Source of the DNA: Kitasatospora albolonga
Lineage (GTDB): Bacteria > Actinomycetota > Actinomycetes > Streptomycetales > Streptomycetaceae
Reading direction: 5' to 3'
DNA length: 64,000 bases
Assembly (NCBI GenBank): GCA_002082585.1
Contig: CP020563.1
Coordinates: forward strand, 2,536,001 to 2,600,000
Shown: positions 49,784 to 58,677 of the stretch, piece after piece
Numbering within the stretch: position 1 is the first letter of the stretch
Layout of the letters: each line of letters begins with the position of its first letter
Notes under the pieces: generated by a model
What the model saw: only the letters and a program-made list of their open reading frames with translations
The model's database searches: none
What the model was told of the DNA's origin: nothing
Translations under genes and position numbers: made by a program

Positions 49784-50857
49784 TCAGCGGGCCCTGATCG
49801 CGAAGTCCGCGCCGATGTCCGCCACGGAGTCCGCGCCGAGCTGGAGCAGCGTGTCCTCGATCTCGCTCCGGAGAAGGTCGAGCACCGCCTCGACGCCCTG
49901 CTGGCCGGCCAGGCCGAGGCCCCAGAGGTAGGGGCGGCCGATGCACACCGCGTCCGCGCCGAGCGCGAGCGCCTTGACGACGTGGACGCCGGAGCGGACA
50001 CCGCCGTCCAGGAGCACCAGCGCGCGGTCGGAGATCGCGGCCGCCACCTGTTCCAGGGCGATCAGGCTGGGTACCGCTCCGTCGAGCTGGCGGCCCCCGT
50101 GGTTGGAGACGATCACGCCCTCCACGCCGAGGCCGACGCACCGCTCGGCGTCCTCGCCCCGCAGGACGCCCTTGACCACGATCGGCAGGTCCGTACGGCT
50201 CCGAATCCACTCCAGGTCGTCCCAGGTCAGGGGGAGCCGGTCGATGCGGGCGCCGTCCGGGATCTCCCCCGTGAGCACCCCCAGCGAGCGCAGGTTGCCG
50301 AAGTCGACGTGGGCCGGGGTACGGAAGCCCGCGCGCCGGGTGCTGATGCGGCGTGCCGCGTAACTCGCGTCGACCGTGACCACGATGGCGGTCGCTCCGG
50401 CCTCCTCCGCCAGGGCGATCGTCGCGGCGACGTCGTCCCGGGACCGGTAGGCGTACAGCTGGAACCAGGAGTCGCTTCCGACGGAGCCGGTCACATCGGC
50501 GAACACGTGGTGGCTGTCGGTGCTGACGATCGACAGCGTGCCGGCGGACTCGGCGGCGCGGGCGGTCGCGATCTCGGCGTCCTCGTGGAGGAGCCGCTGG
50601 GGGCTGGTCGGGGCGAGGAGGACCGGGAGTTGGAGCCGCTGCCCGAGCAGGGTCACCGAGGTGTCGGGCTTCGCGCCCGAACCGCCGAGGGCGCGGGGGC
50701 GCAGCCAGACCTGGTCGAAGGCGTCCGTGTTGGCACGGACGGTGAGCTGGGTGTCGGCTCCGCCCGCCACATAGGCCCAGGAGGCGGCGTCAAGAACGGA
50801 TCGGGCGGCGTCCTCGAAGTCGGTCAGGGTCAGCAGCCCGGATAATTCCCTTGCCAT
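49784..50857 (-). CDS. FMN-dependent alpha-hydroxy-acid oxidase
   Basis: This 357-residue enzyme is in the glycolate oxidase/lactate oxidase/mandelate dehydrogenase family. All catalytic residues are visible: Tyr in WAYVAGGADTQ, Tyr in WFQLYAYRSRD, Asp/Arg in VTVDASYAARR, Lys in PIVVKGVL and the His/Arg in SNHGGRQLDG. No membrane insert of the mandelate dehydrogenase type is seen, so it is cytosolic and probably oxygen-dependent. The ATG at 50857 follows GAAGAGG. Oxidation of a 2-hydroxy acid to a 2-keto acid is secure; the substrate is unknown. Homology to 4-hydroxymandelate oxidase (Hmo) is possible, but no hydroxymandelate synthase gene is in the window. Confidence 0.9.
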   Translation of the reverse strand: MARELSGLLTLTDFEDAARSVLDAASWAYVAGGADTQLTVRANTDAFDQVWLRPRALGGSGAKPDTSVTLLGQRLQLPVLLAPTSPQRLLHEDAEIATARAAESAGTLSIVSTDSHHVFADVTGSVGSDSWFQLYAYRSRDDVAATIALAEEAGATAIVVTVDASYAARRISTRRAGFRTPAHVDFGNLRSLGVLTGEIPDGARIDRLPLTWDDLEWIRSRTDLPIVVKGVLRGEDAERCVGLGVEGVIVSNHGGRQLDGAVPSLIALEQVAAAISDRALVLLDGGVRSGVHVVKALALGADAVCIGRPYLWGLGLAGQQGVEAVLDLLRSEIEDTLLQLGADSVADIGADFAIRAR

Positions 50858-50984
50858 AAAACCTCTTCCGTCGTCGGGTGGGTTCCTGCCAGAAGGTGAA
50901 TTCCTGCCGTAAGGCGGGTCTTGCCGGAGGGGTGGCTCCTCATAAAATTGGGGTTCCATGCCGGGCCCGGGATGAGGGGTCCTG

Positions 50985-51752
50985 TCAGACGAACTGATCG
51001 AAAGCCATCTTGGCCACCATTCCGGTGACCACGAGGACCAGGACGATCCGAACGAATCCGGACCCCCTTTTCATCGCGGTGCGCGATCCGATCATCGCGC
51101 CGGCGATGTTTCCCACGGCCATTCCGAGCCCGAGGGCCCACAGGACGTTGCCCTGCCAGGCGAAGACCGCGAGGGCCCCCAGGTTGGACGAGGCGTTGAT
51201 CACCTTCGCCATGGCCGCGCTTTCCAGGAACTGTGTCGCGAGGAGGGTGGTGAAGGAGATGATGAGAAAGGTGCCCACGCCGGGCCCGAAGACCCCGTCG
51301 TAGAAGCCGATCCCGACCCCCGCGATGAGGATGGCCGCATTGCGGCGGCGCGGGGTGACGACGATGTCCCGCTGCTGCACCCCGAAGCTGGGCCTGAAGG
51401 CGACGAAGAGCGCCACCGCGATGAGCAGGCCCATGATGACGGGCCGGAAGAAGCTCGTGGGGACGCTCGACGCGGACAGGGCTCCGAGGGCGCCGAAGGG
51501 GACCGCGAGTCCGGCGGCGGGGAGCAGCACCGAGCGGTCCAGTACGGTACGCCGCTGGTACATGTACGCGGCGGTCGTGGTGCCCATGACCGCCGCGATC
51601 TTGTTCGTGCCCAGCGCCACCGCAGGCGAGTACTGGGGGAAGGTCAGCAGGAGCACCGGGATGAGCAGAACCCCGCCACCGCCGACCACCGCGTCCACCC
51701 AGCCGGCCGCCGCGGCGGCAAGGAGCAGGCCGAGCACCTCGTACAGTTCCAC
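50985..51752 (-). CDS. TauE/SafE family (DUF81) permease
   Basis: This 255-residue membrane protein has about eight helices. It matches the TauE/SafE family in GWVDAVVGGGGVLLIPVLLL, ALGTNKIAAVMGTTTAAYMY, GFYDGVFGPGVGTFLIISF and MAKVINASSNLGALAVF. The two GG-rich motif repeats mark the pseudo-dimeric fold. Relatives transport sulfoacetate, sulfite or other small anions outward. The GTG at 51752 has GAGGAAGA directly upstream. It lies between the oxygenase and oxidase genes in the operon and may export a pathway product. Confidence 0.9.
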   Translation of the reverse strand: MELYEVLGLLLAAAAAGWVDAVVGGGGVLLIPVLLLTFPQYSPAVALGTNKIAAVMGTTTAAYMYQRRTVLDRSVLLPAAGLAVPFGALGALSASSVPTSFFRPVIMGLLIAVALFVAFRPSFGVQQRDIVVTPRRRNAAILIAGVGIGFYDGVFGPGVGTFLIISFTTLLATQFLESAAMAKVINASSNLGALAVFAWQGNVLWALGLGMAVGNIAGAMIGSRTAMKRGSGFVRIVLVLVVTGMVAKMAFDQFV

Positions 51753-51819
51753 TCTTCCTCATTCACCATTTCACATCGAACGGCCCCGGCTCCCGGCGGC
51801 CGGGGCATCGTCCGCCGGG

Positions 51820-52809
51820 TCAGAGGACCCCGCGGATCTCCGTCATCGCGGGCAGGACACGGGGGTGCCACATCATGCGCTGGGCCCACAGAGGGGTGTT
51901 GCGCAGGGAGTAGAAGCGCCGGAGCCACCGGTCGCGCCCGTCGTAGCGGGGGGTGAAGGCGCTGCGGCCGTGCACGACGACATGGTTGTCCAGGACGACG
52001 AGGTCGCCCGGCGCGAGCACCAGATCGCGGCAGACCTCCTCCAGCGCGCCGGTGAGGGCCCGCAGCGCCGCCCGCGCCTCCGGTTCGGAGCCCTGGGTGT
52101 TGTGCGAGTTGAAGCGCATGAACGGGCGGTCCGCCGGCCCGAAGATCACCGGGTGGGGCCCGGCGGAGGGACGCGGACCCGCGATGTTCCGCGCGAAGGA
52201 GGTCGGGTACAGGCTGTGGAACTGCGGCTTCCGCAGCTCCGCCACCTGTTCGTCCGTCAGCAGGGGCAGTGCGTCCCGTACGGACGAGACACGGGTCGCG
52301 GCGATCCGCTCGTGGTCCTGGCGCAGGCAGAGCAGGCCCAGGTAGTCGGGGCGCAGGGGGTGGTGCACGTTCTCCGTGTGGAAGTCGAAGGCGACCGAAC
52401 CGCTGTTCTCGATCCGGGTCTCCTCCCCCCGTACCGGATGGACGTCGTGGAACAGAGCCCCGGACTTCTCGTCCTGATACCCGGTCAGCGAGCCGAGGAG
52501 ATCCGCGACGAGCATGAGGGTCCCATTGGTGGGATGCCCGTCGAGAACGTGGGCTTCATGGGCCTGCGGAGTCTTCGGGAGCTCGCCCACCGGGACACCG
52601 CGGAGCAGGCAGAATCCGTCGGTTCCCTCGTCCGCGCCGAAATCGAGAACCGTTTTGCGCATACCCTCGGGGAGATCCATGAGGAGCCCCGAAGCGACGA
52701 TGGGGAGCGAGCCCGACAAATGCGCGGCGAGCGCGGACAGCTCGCCTACCTTATCTGCCTCCGCCTCGCTTAATCGGTATTCGTTGAGAGCCTGGGCAAT
52801 TATTCCCAT
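51820..52809 (-). CDS. Fe(II)/2-oxoglutarate oxygenase, clavaminate synthase/VioC-like
   Basis: This 329-residue enzyme belongs to the TauD/clavaminate synthase-like group of amino acid oxygenases (AsnO, VioC, OrfP). The iron-binding HxE triad is AFDFHTENVHHPLRPDY, where the acid is Glu, as in that subgroup, with the distal His in NHVVVHGRSAF; the 2-oxoglutarate Arg is in RDRWLRRFYSLR. The N-terminal cap (EADKVGELSALAAHLSG) also matches. Typical reaction: beta-hydroxylation or desaturation of a free amino acid. The ATG at 52809 follows GAAGGATT. As first gene of the operon it may produce a hydroxylated amino acid; the exact substrate is unknown. Confidence 0.88.
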   Translation of the reverse strand: MGIIAQALNEYRLSEAEADKVGELSALAAHLSGSLPIVASGLLMDLPEGMRKTVLDFGADEGTDGFCLLRGVPVGELPKTPQAHEAHVLDGHPTNGTLMLVADLLGSLTGYQDEKSGALFHDVHPVRGEETRIENSGSVAFDFHTENVHHPLRPDYLGLLCLRQDHERIAATRVSSVRDALPLLTDEQVAELRKPQFHSLYPTSFARNIAGPRPSAGPHPVIFGPADRPFMRFNSHNTQGSEPEARAALRALTGALEEVCRDLVLAPGDLVVLDNHVVVHGRSAFTPRYDGRDRWLRRFYSLRNTPLWAQRMMWHPRVLPAMTEIRGVL

Positions 52810-53290
52810 AATCCTTCACCGATTCCCGTCCGTATGGCTTGCCTTTTACGCCGAAAAACGTATCCCGGGGCCATTCTTTCCGTCAACAATCGGTTTCGGA
52901 CAGTGACGCCCGTTGTAAACGGGTCCGGCATTACGGGTATCACCCGCCCATGCCCCTTAGCGGGCAAAGTGCCGCAATACACCTCTCCCGGTAAGGGATG
53001 TAACCCCGGTTGGTGCTGCCGGTCCCCCGCCGTGAGCTGCCTCTACGGCGCCAGATGTACGGGAGATGAACGGGGCAAATCGCCCTGCCGGGGGGCTTCG
53101 TGGCTCACGCTTCGGCACTCACAGGCGCCACTCGGGGCTGGTTTCGCGCCATACGGACCAGGAGAAACAGAGAACGGGCAGGGGTGTGAAGGCAGTCACA
53201 CGCGCCACGGGAGCCTCGCGCTGCGCGGGGCGGGACTCCGGGGAGAAGTCACGCCCCGCCGCTCTCACGCTCCCGTGCCGCCCATCCCTC
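52810..53290. promoter_or_regulatory. Gene-free promoter region of the oxygenase operon, with inverted repeats
   Basis: These 481 bases precede the oxygenase gene and hold its promoter. Two inverted repeats stand out: CCCGTT-GTA-AACGGG (52909-52923), about 100 nt upstream of the start, and CGGGT-ATC-ACCCG (52934-52946). They are spaced so that one dimer or tetramer could bind both. No regulator gene lies adjacent. AT content is locally higher near 52810-52900. The remainder (53000-53290) shows nothing convincing; the small open frames there have no support. Confidence 0.5.
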
Positions 53291-54115
53291 TTATCCCTTC
53301 AGCCGGTCGTACTGCTCCTGGCTCAGGGTCACTTCGGCCGCCGCGACGTTCTCCTCCAGGTGGGCCATCCGCGCCGTGCCCGGGATGGGGAGCATGACCG
53401 GTGAGTGGGCGAGGAGCCAGGCCAGCGAGACCTGGGTGGGGGTGGCGCCGAGTTCGGCCGCCACGGCGGCCACCTCCGCGTTCGCGCCCGCGTCACCGTG
53501 GGCCACGGGGCGCCAGGGCAGGAACGCGATTCCGGCGGCCTCGCAGGCGGCGAGCACCGGTTCGTGTTCGCGCTCCAGAAGGTTGTAGCCGTTCTGCACG
53601 CTCGCCACGTCGACGAGGGCCCGCGCCTCGTTCAGCTCGTCGACCGTCACCTCGGAGAGGCCGAGGTGACCGATCTTGCCCTCGGACTGCAACTCGCCCA
53701 GTGTTCCCAGCTGTTCGGCGAGCGGTGTCTCCGGGTCGATACGGTGCAGCTGGAGCAGTTCGATCCGCTCGACGCGCAGTCGGCGCAGGGCCAGGTCCAC
53801 CTGTTCCCGCAGCACGGCCGGGCGGGCGTCCAGGCCCCACTCCCCCGTGTCCGCCGAGCGCGCGACACCGACCTTGGTGGTGATGAGGAGGCCGTCCGGG
53901 TAGGGGTGCAGCGCTTCTGCGAGCAACTCCTCGTTGGCGCCCCCGCCGTACAGGTGGGCCGTGTCGATCAGGGTGACGCCCAGCTCGACCGCCCGGCGGG
54001 CGACCGCGAGGGACCTCGCGCGGTCGGGGCCCGGCCCGGTGGGCAGTCGCATGGCTCCGAACCCGAGACGGTGGACGTCCAGGTCCCCGCCGATACGTAA
54101 CGTCGTGCTCGTCAA
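53291..54115 (-). CDS. Aldo/keto reductase
   Basis: This 274-residue enzyme is an NADPH-dependent aldo/keto reductase of the TIM-barrel family. It shows LGFGAMRLPTG, TLIDTAHLYGGGANEEL (catalytic Asp/Tyr), LLITTKVGV (Lys), LLQLHRIDPETPL (the His of the HxxDP-like position), LGLSEVTVDEL, QNGYNLLERE and PIPGTARMAHLEEN for cofactor. The ATG fits the family start. The promoter is separate from the oxygenase operon. Substrate unknown; a general detoxifying role is common. Confidence 0.9.
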   Translation of the reverse strand: MTSTTLRIGGDLDVHRLGFGAMRLPTGPGPDRARSLAVARRAVELGVTLIDTAHLYGGGANEELLAEALHPYPDGLLITTKVGVARSADTGEWGLDARPAVLREQVDLALRRLRVERIELLQLHRIDPETPLAEQLGTLGELQSEGKIGHLGLSEVTVDELNEARALVDVASVQNGYNLLEREHEPVLAACEAAGIAFLPWRPVAHGDAGANAEVAAVAAELGATPTQVSLAWLLAHSPVMLPIPGTARMAHLEENVAAAEVTLSQEQYDRLKG

Positions 54116-54232
54116 CTCTCCTTCTTTCCCGAGGTGGTTGGGCCGATCGGGAGGGCGTCGGCCCAGCCGTGACCCTCGTGTTCCGGGTCCAGACCTTATA
54201 CCGGTGACATCCGGCCACCCGGGGCCCGGTCC

Positions 54233-55132
54233 TCAGCCCCGGGAGCCCCGGGCCCCGTCCCCTCCCCCGCCCGCCTCCGCCAGGAACGCCGCCATCTCCC
54301 CGTACACCGCCGCAGGATCGTCCAGGTGGACGTCGTGCCCGGCGTCCGGGACCACGGCGATCCGCGTCGCCCCAGGACGCCCGGCCATCCGGTCCACTTC
54401 CTCCTGCCGCAGCATCCCCTTCCCGCCCCGCACCACCAGCACCGGGCAACGCACCTGGTCCCACGCGTCCCAGTAGTCACGGTGGGCGTTCTCCTGGACC
54501 GTGGCGACCATGACGTCCCGGTCCACGCGCGGGTGGAGGCCCCCCGGCCCCGGGACGAGACCCGCCGCCCAGGCCCGGCCCGCCGCTCCCCCGCCGAAGA
54601 ACGCCGCCGCCGCCCCGGCGTCCGGGAACGGGACCGGCCACGAGTCCAGCCAGGCCCCGATGGTCGCCGGCAGCGAGGGGCTCGGGCCGCCCGGACCCGC
54701 CTCGACCAGGACCAGGGCGCGGACCAGCTCCGGGTGGGCCGCCGCGGTGAGCAGGGCCGTGAGACCGCCCATGGACTGGCCCACCAGGACCAGTTCCCCG
54801 GCAGGGAGGCCGAGCCGGCCGACGACCTCCACCACGTCCCGTACGTGGGCGGCACGGGACACGTCCCGGGGGCGGCGGGTACTCGCGCCGCTGCCCCGGG
54901 CGTCGAAGGCGACCACCCGGTGCGTGGCCGCGAACCGGGCCGCGAGCGCGTCCCACTCACCGCAGTGACCGGCCAGGCCGTGCAGCAGGAGGAGCGGCGC
55001 GGCACTCCCATCACTGTCGCTGCCGCCCCCGCCGGTGTCGGTGCAGAACAGGCGTACGGGCCGGCCGTCCTCGTCCTCGCCCGTCACCTCGACCGTCGTC
55101 GTCCTCAAAGTCCTCGAAGTCCTCGAACCCAT
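54233..55132 (-). CDS. Alpha/beta hydrolase
   Basis: This 299-residue protein is an alpha/beta hydrolase-fold enzyme. The oxyanion and lid elements are LLLLHGLAGHCGEWD and FDARGSGAST; the nucleophile elbow is LVGQSMGGLTALL with Ser; the catalytic His is in VVPDAGHDVHLDDP and the acid is likely Asp/Glu before it. The central part has long Gly/Ala stretches that make the lid. The ATG at 55132 was chosen as the longest sensible start; an initial low-complexity tail GGGGSDSDGS separates it from the first strand. Function: ester or haloperoxidase-type hydrolysis, substrate unknown. Confidence 0.85.
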   Translation of the reverse strand: MGSRTSRTLRTTTVEVTGEDEDGRPVRLFCTDTGGGGSDSDGSAAPLLLLHGLAGHCGEWDALAARFAATHRVVAFDARGSGASTRRPRDVSRAAHVRDVVEVVGRLGLPAGELVLVGQSMGGLTALLTAAAHPELVRALVLVEAGPGGPSPSLPATIGAWLDSWPVPFPDAGAAAAFFGGGAAGRAWAAGLVPGPGGLHPRVDRDVMVATVQENAHRDYWDAWDQVRCPVLVVRGGKGMLRQEEVDRMAGRPGATRIAVVPDAGHDVHLDDPAAVYGEMAAFLAEAGGGGDGARGSRG

Positions 55133-55222
55133 GTGACGCCTCCCCTCCGTACCCCACCCGACTGCTGGAGGTTAGCCTCCCTACGAAGACGAAGACGGAC
55201 ACAGAACACAGATACGAAGGCG

Positions 55223-55540
55223 ATGGTGGCGGCGATGGCGAAGGTCCCGGCAGCGGCGGTGGCGGCGAGCGGGCTCGTCGGGGGGTACGGCGTCGCCCGG
55301 TGGACCAAGAAGCGTCCGCTCGGCGGGGTCGCGCTCGCCGCCGCCGGGTCCCTCGCCGCGTACGAGTGGAACCGTCAGGCCGGGCCGCGTGCGGCCACCG
55401 CGCTGACCGTCGCGTACGTCGCCGCCTTCGCCGGTTCGCACCCGCTGGCCAAGAAGGTCGGCGCCTGGCCCGCCGTCTTCGCCGTCGCCGGTGGGGTGGC
55501 CGCCGCCTCCTGGGCCGTCACCCGCCGCGCCACGGTCTGA
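55223..55540 (+). CDS. Small Ala/Gly-rich membrane protein
   Basis: This 105-residue protein consists of three or four short hydrophobic, Ala-rich segments (AAAVAASGLVGGYGVARWTK, LGGVALAAAGSLAAYEW, VFAVAGGVAAASWAV). Similar small proteins are common in Streptomyces. The ATG at 55223 has GAAGG nearby; a second ATG at 55235 is as good. Divergent from the hydrolase gene. Function unknown. Confidence 0.65.
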   Translation: MVAAMAKVPAAAVAASGLVGGYGVARWTKKRPLGGVALAAAGSLAAYEWNRQAGPRAATALTVAYVAAFAGSHPLAKKVGAWPAVFAVAGGVAAASWAVTRRATV

Positions 55541-55677
55541 GGGCTCTCCAAAAGAAGTCCGCGCCGCGTTGAACATCCGCCGCGCCACGCCCGTACTACC
55601 GGGCAACTCCCCCGCGTAAGCCGGGTGCGTACCCGTACGACAGGACGGGTACGCACCCGGAACCCCGGGAGTCGGGG

Positions 55678-57246
55678 TCAGCCCCCCAGCGCCCGCGACA
55701 CCGTATGGATCGCGAGGCCCGCCAGCGCGCCCACCACCGTGCCGTTGATGCGGATGAACTGGAGGTCGCGGCCGATGTGCGCCTCGATCTTCTTCGACGT
55801 CTGGTCCGCGTCCCAGCTCGCCACCGTCTCGCTGATCAGCGAGGTGATCTCGGCCCGGTACGTCGTGACCACGTACACCGCCGCGTCCTCCAGCCAGCCG
55901 TCCAGCTTGCCCTGGAGGCGCTCGTCGCCCGACAGCCTGGCGCCCAGCGACATCAGGGACGCGCGGGCCCGCAGCCGCAGTTCGCTGCGCTCGTCCTCGG
56001 CCGCCGCCATGATCATCGTACGGACGGAGGACCAGGCCGACGCGATGACGTCCTGCACCTCGTCCCGGCCCAGGATCTCCGACTTCAGCCGCTCCACCCG
56101 GGCCCGGGTGTCGGCGTCGCTCTGGAGGTCGGCCGCGAAGTCGGTGAGGAACGTGTCGATGGCGCCGCGCGCCGGGTGGCCCGGCATGTCCCGCATCTCC
56201 GTGACGAACCGCAGCAGTTCCTTGTAGACCCGCTCGCCCACCCGCTTGTCCACGAAGCGCGGGGTCCAGCCCGGCGCCCCGCCCTGCACCGCGTCCATCA
56301 CCGAGGCGCCGTGCTCCACCAGCCAGTCGTGCGCCCGTACGCAGACGAGGTCGACGACCTTGCGGTGGCCGCCGTCGTCCACCACCCGCTCCAGCATCTT
56401 GCCGAGGCCGGGGCCCACCTCCACCGCGTTCGCCCGCCGGGTGATGGCCTCGCCGACCACCGCCTGCACGTCCGAGTCCCGCAGCACGGTCAGCGCGCCG
56501 CGCAGCGCCGTCGCCAGCTCGGCGGTGACCCGGTCGGCGTTGGCCGGCTCCGCCAGCCACGCGCCGACCCTCCGGCCGACCCCCAGAGCGTGAATTCGGT
56601 CACGAATCACGTCTCCGGAGAGAAAGTTTTCGCCGACGAAGGAACCGAGGGACTGTCCCAGCTGATCCTTCTTGGTGGGGATGATGGCCGTGTGGGGGAT
56701 GGGCAGGCCGAGCGGGCGCCGGAAGAGCGCCGTGACGGCGAACCAGTCCGCCAGAGCGCCCACCATCCCCGCCTCGGCAGCCGCCGCGACGTAGCCCGGC
56801 CAGCCCTCCACACCTGAGTGCTCCGCCCAGGTGGCCAGGACATAGACGAGCGCGACGAAGAGAAGGAGGCCGGTCGCCGTGATCTTCATGCGCCGGACGC
56901 CGCGCTGTTTCTCCTCGTCGGCGGCGGTGTACGCGAACGAGGCCAGCGGCCCCACCCCCAGCGGGCCCCCTCCGGCCCCGGACTTCCCGAACCCGGACTT
57001 CCCGGACCCGCCGGGCCCGGACTTCCCGGGGCCTCCCGTCGCCGCCCCAGGGCCGAGCTCCTTACGGGTCCCGGCCCGCGTCCCGGAACCGGCCGGTTCC
57101 CGTGACTCCCGTGACTCCCGTGGCTCGCCGGACTCCCGTGGCTCCCCGGACTCCTCTGGCTGCTGCACCGCGTCCTGCTCTCCGGAACCGGTCCGTTCCA
57201 TGCGCTCCACCCGTCCGCGTACGCCTCGCCCCCGTGACGTACGCAT
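55678..57246 (-). CDS. DUF445 family membrane protein with low-complexity N-terminus
   Basis: This 522-residue protein matches DUF445, an uncharacterised bacterial family with an N-terminal and a C-terminal membrane segment. The first ~110 residues are a low-complexity acidic/Gly stretch with repeats of GEPRES and GKSG units, absent from most relatives. The core begins RMKITATGLLLFVALVYVLA and shows ALADWFAVTALFRRPLGLPI, IPTKKDQLGQSLGSFVGENF and, at the end, INGTVVGALAGLAIHTV. The ATG at 57246 has AGTAGGGACA; one at 57201 has GGAG nearby and is an alternative. Role suspected in envelope integrity; not established. Confidence 0.82.
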   Translation of the reverse strand: MRTSRGRGVRGRVERMERTGSGEQDAVQQPEESGEPRESGEPRESRESREPAGSGTRAGTRKELGPGAATGGPGKSGPGGSGKSGFGKSGAGGGPLGVGPLASFAYTAADEEKQRGVRRMKITATGLLLFVALVYVLATWAEHSGVEGWPGYVAAAAEAGMVGALADWFAVTALFRRPLGLPIPHTAIIPTKKDQLGQSLGSFVGENFLSGDVIRDRIHALGVGRRVGAWLAEPANADRVTAELATALRGALTVLRDSDVQAVVGEAITRRANAVEVGPGLGKMLERVVDDGGHRKVVDLVCVRAHDWLVEHGASVMDAVQGGAPGWTPRFVDKRVGERVYKELLRFVTEMRDMPGHPARGAIDTFLTDFAADLQSDADTRARVERLKSEILGRDEVQDVIASAWSSVRTMIMAAAEDERSELRLRARASLMSLGARLSGDERLQGKLDGWLEDAAVYVVTTYRAEITSLISETVASWDADQTSKKIEAHIGRDLQFIRINGTVVGALAGLAIHTVSRALGG

Positions 57247-57343
57247 TGTCCCTACTTCCCCTACTCCCGGGCCGCACGTCGAGTTCCCCGCGGCCTGTCG
57301 CATCATGGGAACAGAACGATCATCACAAGGAGAACCGCCGCAC

Positions 57344-58588
57344 ATGCCCAGCCGCCAGGGGTACGCCCTGCTCATCGCCCTTGTGGCGGGCACCGCCGTA
57401 CTCGCCGCCGTCGCCGCCGTGCTCGGTCCGGCCCTGTTCACCGGGGACCGGCCCACCGCTCCCCCGCCCGCCGAGACGCACGCGGCGGCCCGCAACCCCG
57501 TCGCCCCCGCCAACGCCGCCGGGAACTGGGTCGCCACCTGGACCACCGCGCCCGTCGGCGCGGAGCCGGGCACCGGCAACGGTCTTCCCGGCAGCACCAT
57601 CCGTAACGTCGTGCACACCAGCGTCGGCGGGGACGCCGCCCGGATCACGCTCTCCAACCTGTTCGGGACCGCTCCGCTCCGCATAGACCGGGCCACGGTC
57701 AACACCCGCCCGGTGACGTTCGACGGCGCCTCCGCCGTCACCATCGCGGCGGGCAAGCGGGTCGTCAGCGACCCGGTCACCGTGCCGGTCGCCGCCGACT
57801 CCGACCTCCAGGTCAGCTTCCGCACCCCGCGCGCGAGCGGCCCGGTCACCTACCACCCGAACACCCACCAGACGTCCTACCTGGCCGACGACAAGGGCAC
57901 CTGGTCCACCAACCGCTGGCGCTACCTGACCGCCGTGGACGTCCGCAACGAGGCCGCACCCGGCACCGTCGTCGTCATCGGGGACTCGCTGACGGCGGGC
58001 AGCGGCTCCACCACCGACGCCAACACCCGCTGGACCGACGTCCTCGCCGACCGGCTGGGCGGGCGGTACGGGGTCGCCAACGCGGGCATCGCGGGCAACC
58101 GGCTCCTCACCCAGGGCTCGGCGGGCCAGGCCGGGATCGTCCGGTTCGAGCGGGACGTGCTCTCGGTCGCCGGGGCGCACACCGTGATCGTGGCCCTCGG
58201 CATCAACGACGTACAGCAGGCGCCCCAGGAGCCCGACCCCCGACGCATCGTGGCCGGCCTGCGCGCCCTCACCGAGCAGGCACGGGCCCGGGGGCTGACG
58301 GTCGTCGGCGCGACGCTGACCCCGTTCGAGGGCTTCCCCACCTGGACGCCCGAGCGCAACGCCGTACGGCTGGCGGTCAACGAGGAGATCCGGGCGGGTT
58401 CGGTCTTCGACGCGTACGTCGACTTCGACGAGGCCGTACGCGACCCGTACGCGCCGAACCGGCTCCGCGCCGCGTACGACTCCGGCGACCACCTGCACTT
58501 CAACGACGCCGGGTACCGGGCGCTCGGCGAGCGGGTGGACCTGACGACCGTGGAGCGCCCCCGCACACCGGAGTCCGACGAGCTGTGA
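57344..58588 (+). CDS. Secreted or membrane-anchored SGNH/GDSL hydrolase
   Basis: This 414-residue enzyme has an uncleaved or cleavable N-terminal hydrophobic segment (residues ~8-33), a Pro/Ala linker, a beta domain (VATWTTAPVGA, NLFGTAPLRIDRATVN) and an SGNH hydrolase domain. Block I is VVVIGDSLTAGSGS with the nucleophile Ser, block II ANAGIAGNRLL (Gly), block III VALGINDVQQ (Asn), block V DHLHFNDAGYRALG with Asp/His. This architecture fits Streptomyces GDSL esterases/lipases that act outside the cell. ATG follows ACAAGGAGA. Substrate unknown, perhaps polysaccharide acetyl groups. Confidence 0.9.
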   Translation: MPSRQGYALLIALVAGTAVLAAVAAVLGPALFTGDRPTAPPPAETHAAARNPVAPANAAGNWVATWTTAPVGAEPGTGNGLPGSTIRNVVHTSVGGDAARITLSNLFGTAPLRIDRATVNTRPVTFDGASAVTIAAGKRVVSDPVTVPVAADSDLQVSFRTPRASGPVTYHPNTHQTSYLADDKGTWSTNRWRYLTAVDVRNEAAPGTVVVIGDSLTAGSGSTTDANTRWTDVLADRLGGRYGVANAGIAGNRLLTQGSAGQAGIVRFERDVLSVAGAHTVIVALGINDVQQAPQEPDPRRIVAGLRALTEQARARGLTVVGATLTPFEGFPTWTPERNAVRLAVNEEIRAGSVFDAYVDFDEAVRDPYAPNRLRAAYDSGDHLHFNDAGYRALGERVDLTTVERPRTPESDEL

Positions 58589-58677
58589 GGTGACGTACGC
58601 GGGTGGCGTACGGAGATGGGGCGTACGGGGGCGGGTGGGGCGAGTCGGCCCGGCGGCCCGGAAGGGGGCGGCCGAGG

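Noticed and set aside
48481..50857. 4-hydroxyphenylglycine biosynthesis (Hmo plus HpgT)
   Set aside because: An oxidase and an aminotransferase are present but no hydroxymandelate synthase or prephenate dehydrogenase gene is in the window; the aminotransferase looks like the 2-aminoadipate type.
53066..53404. Plus-strand ORF in the gap before the aldo/keto reductase
   Set aside because: No recognisable protein features, no RBS and it overlaps the reductase gene antisense.
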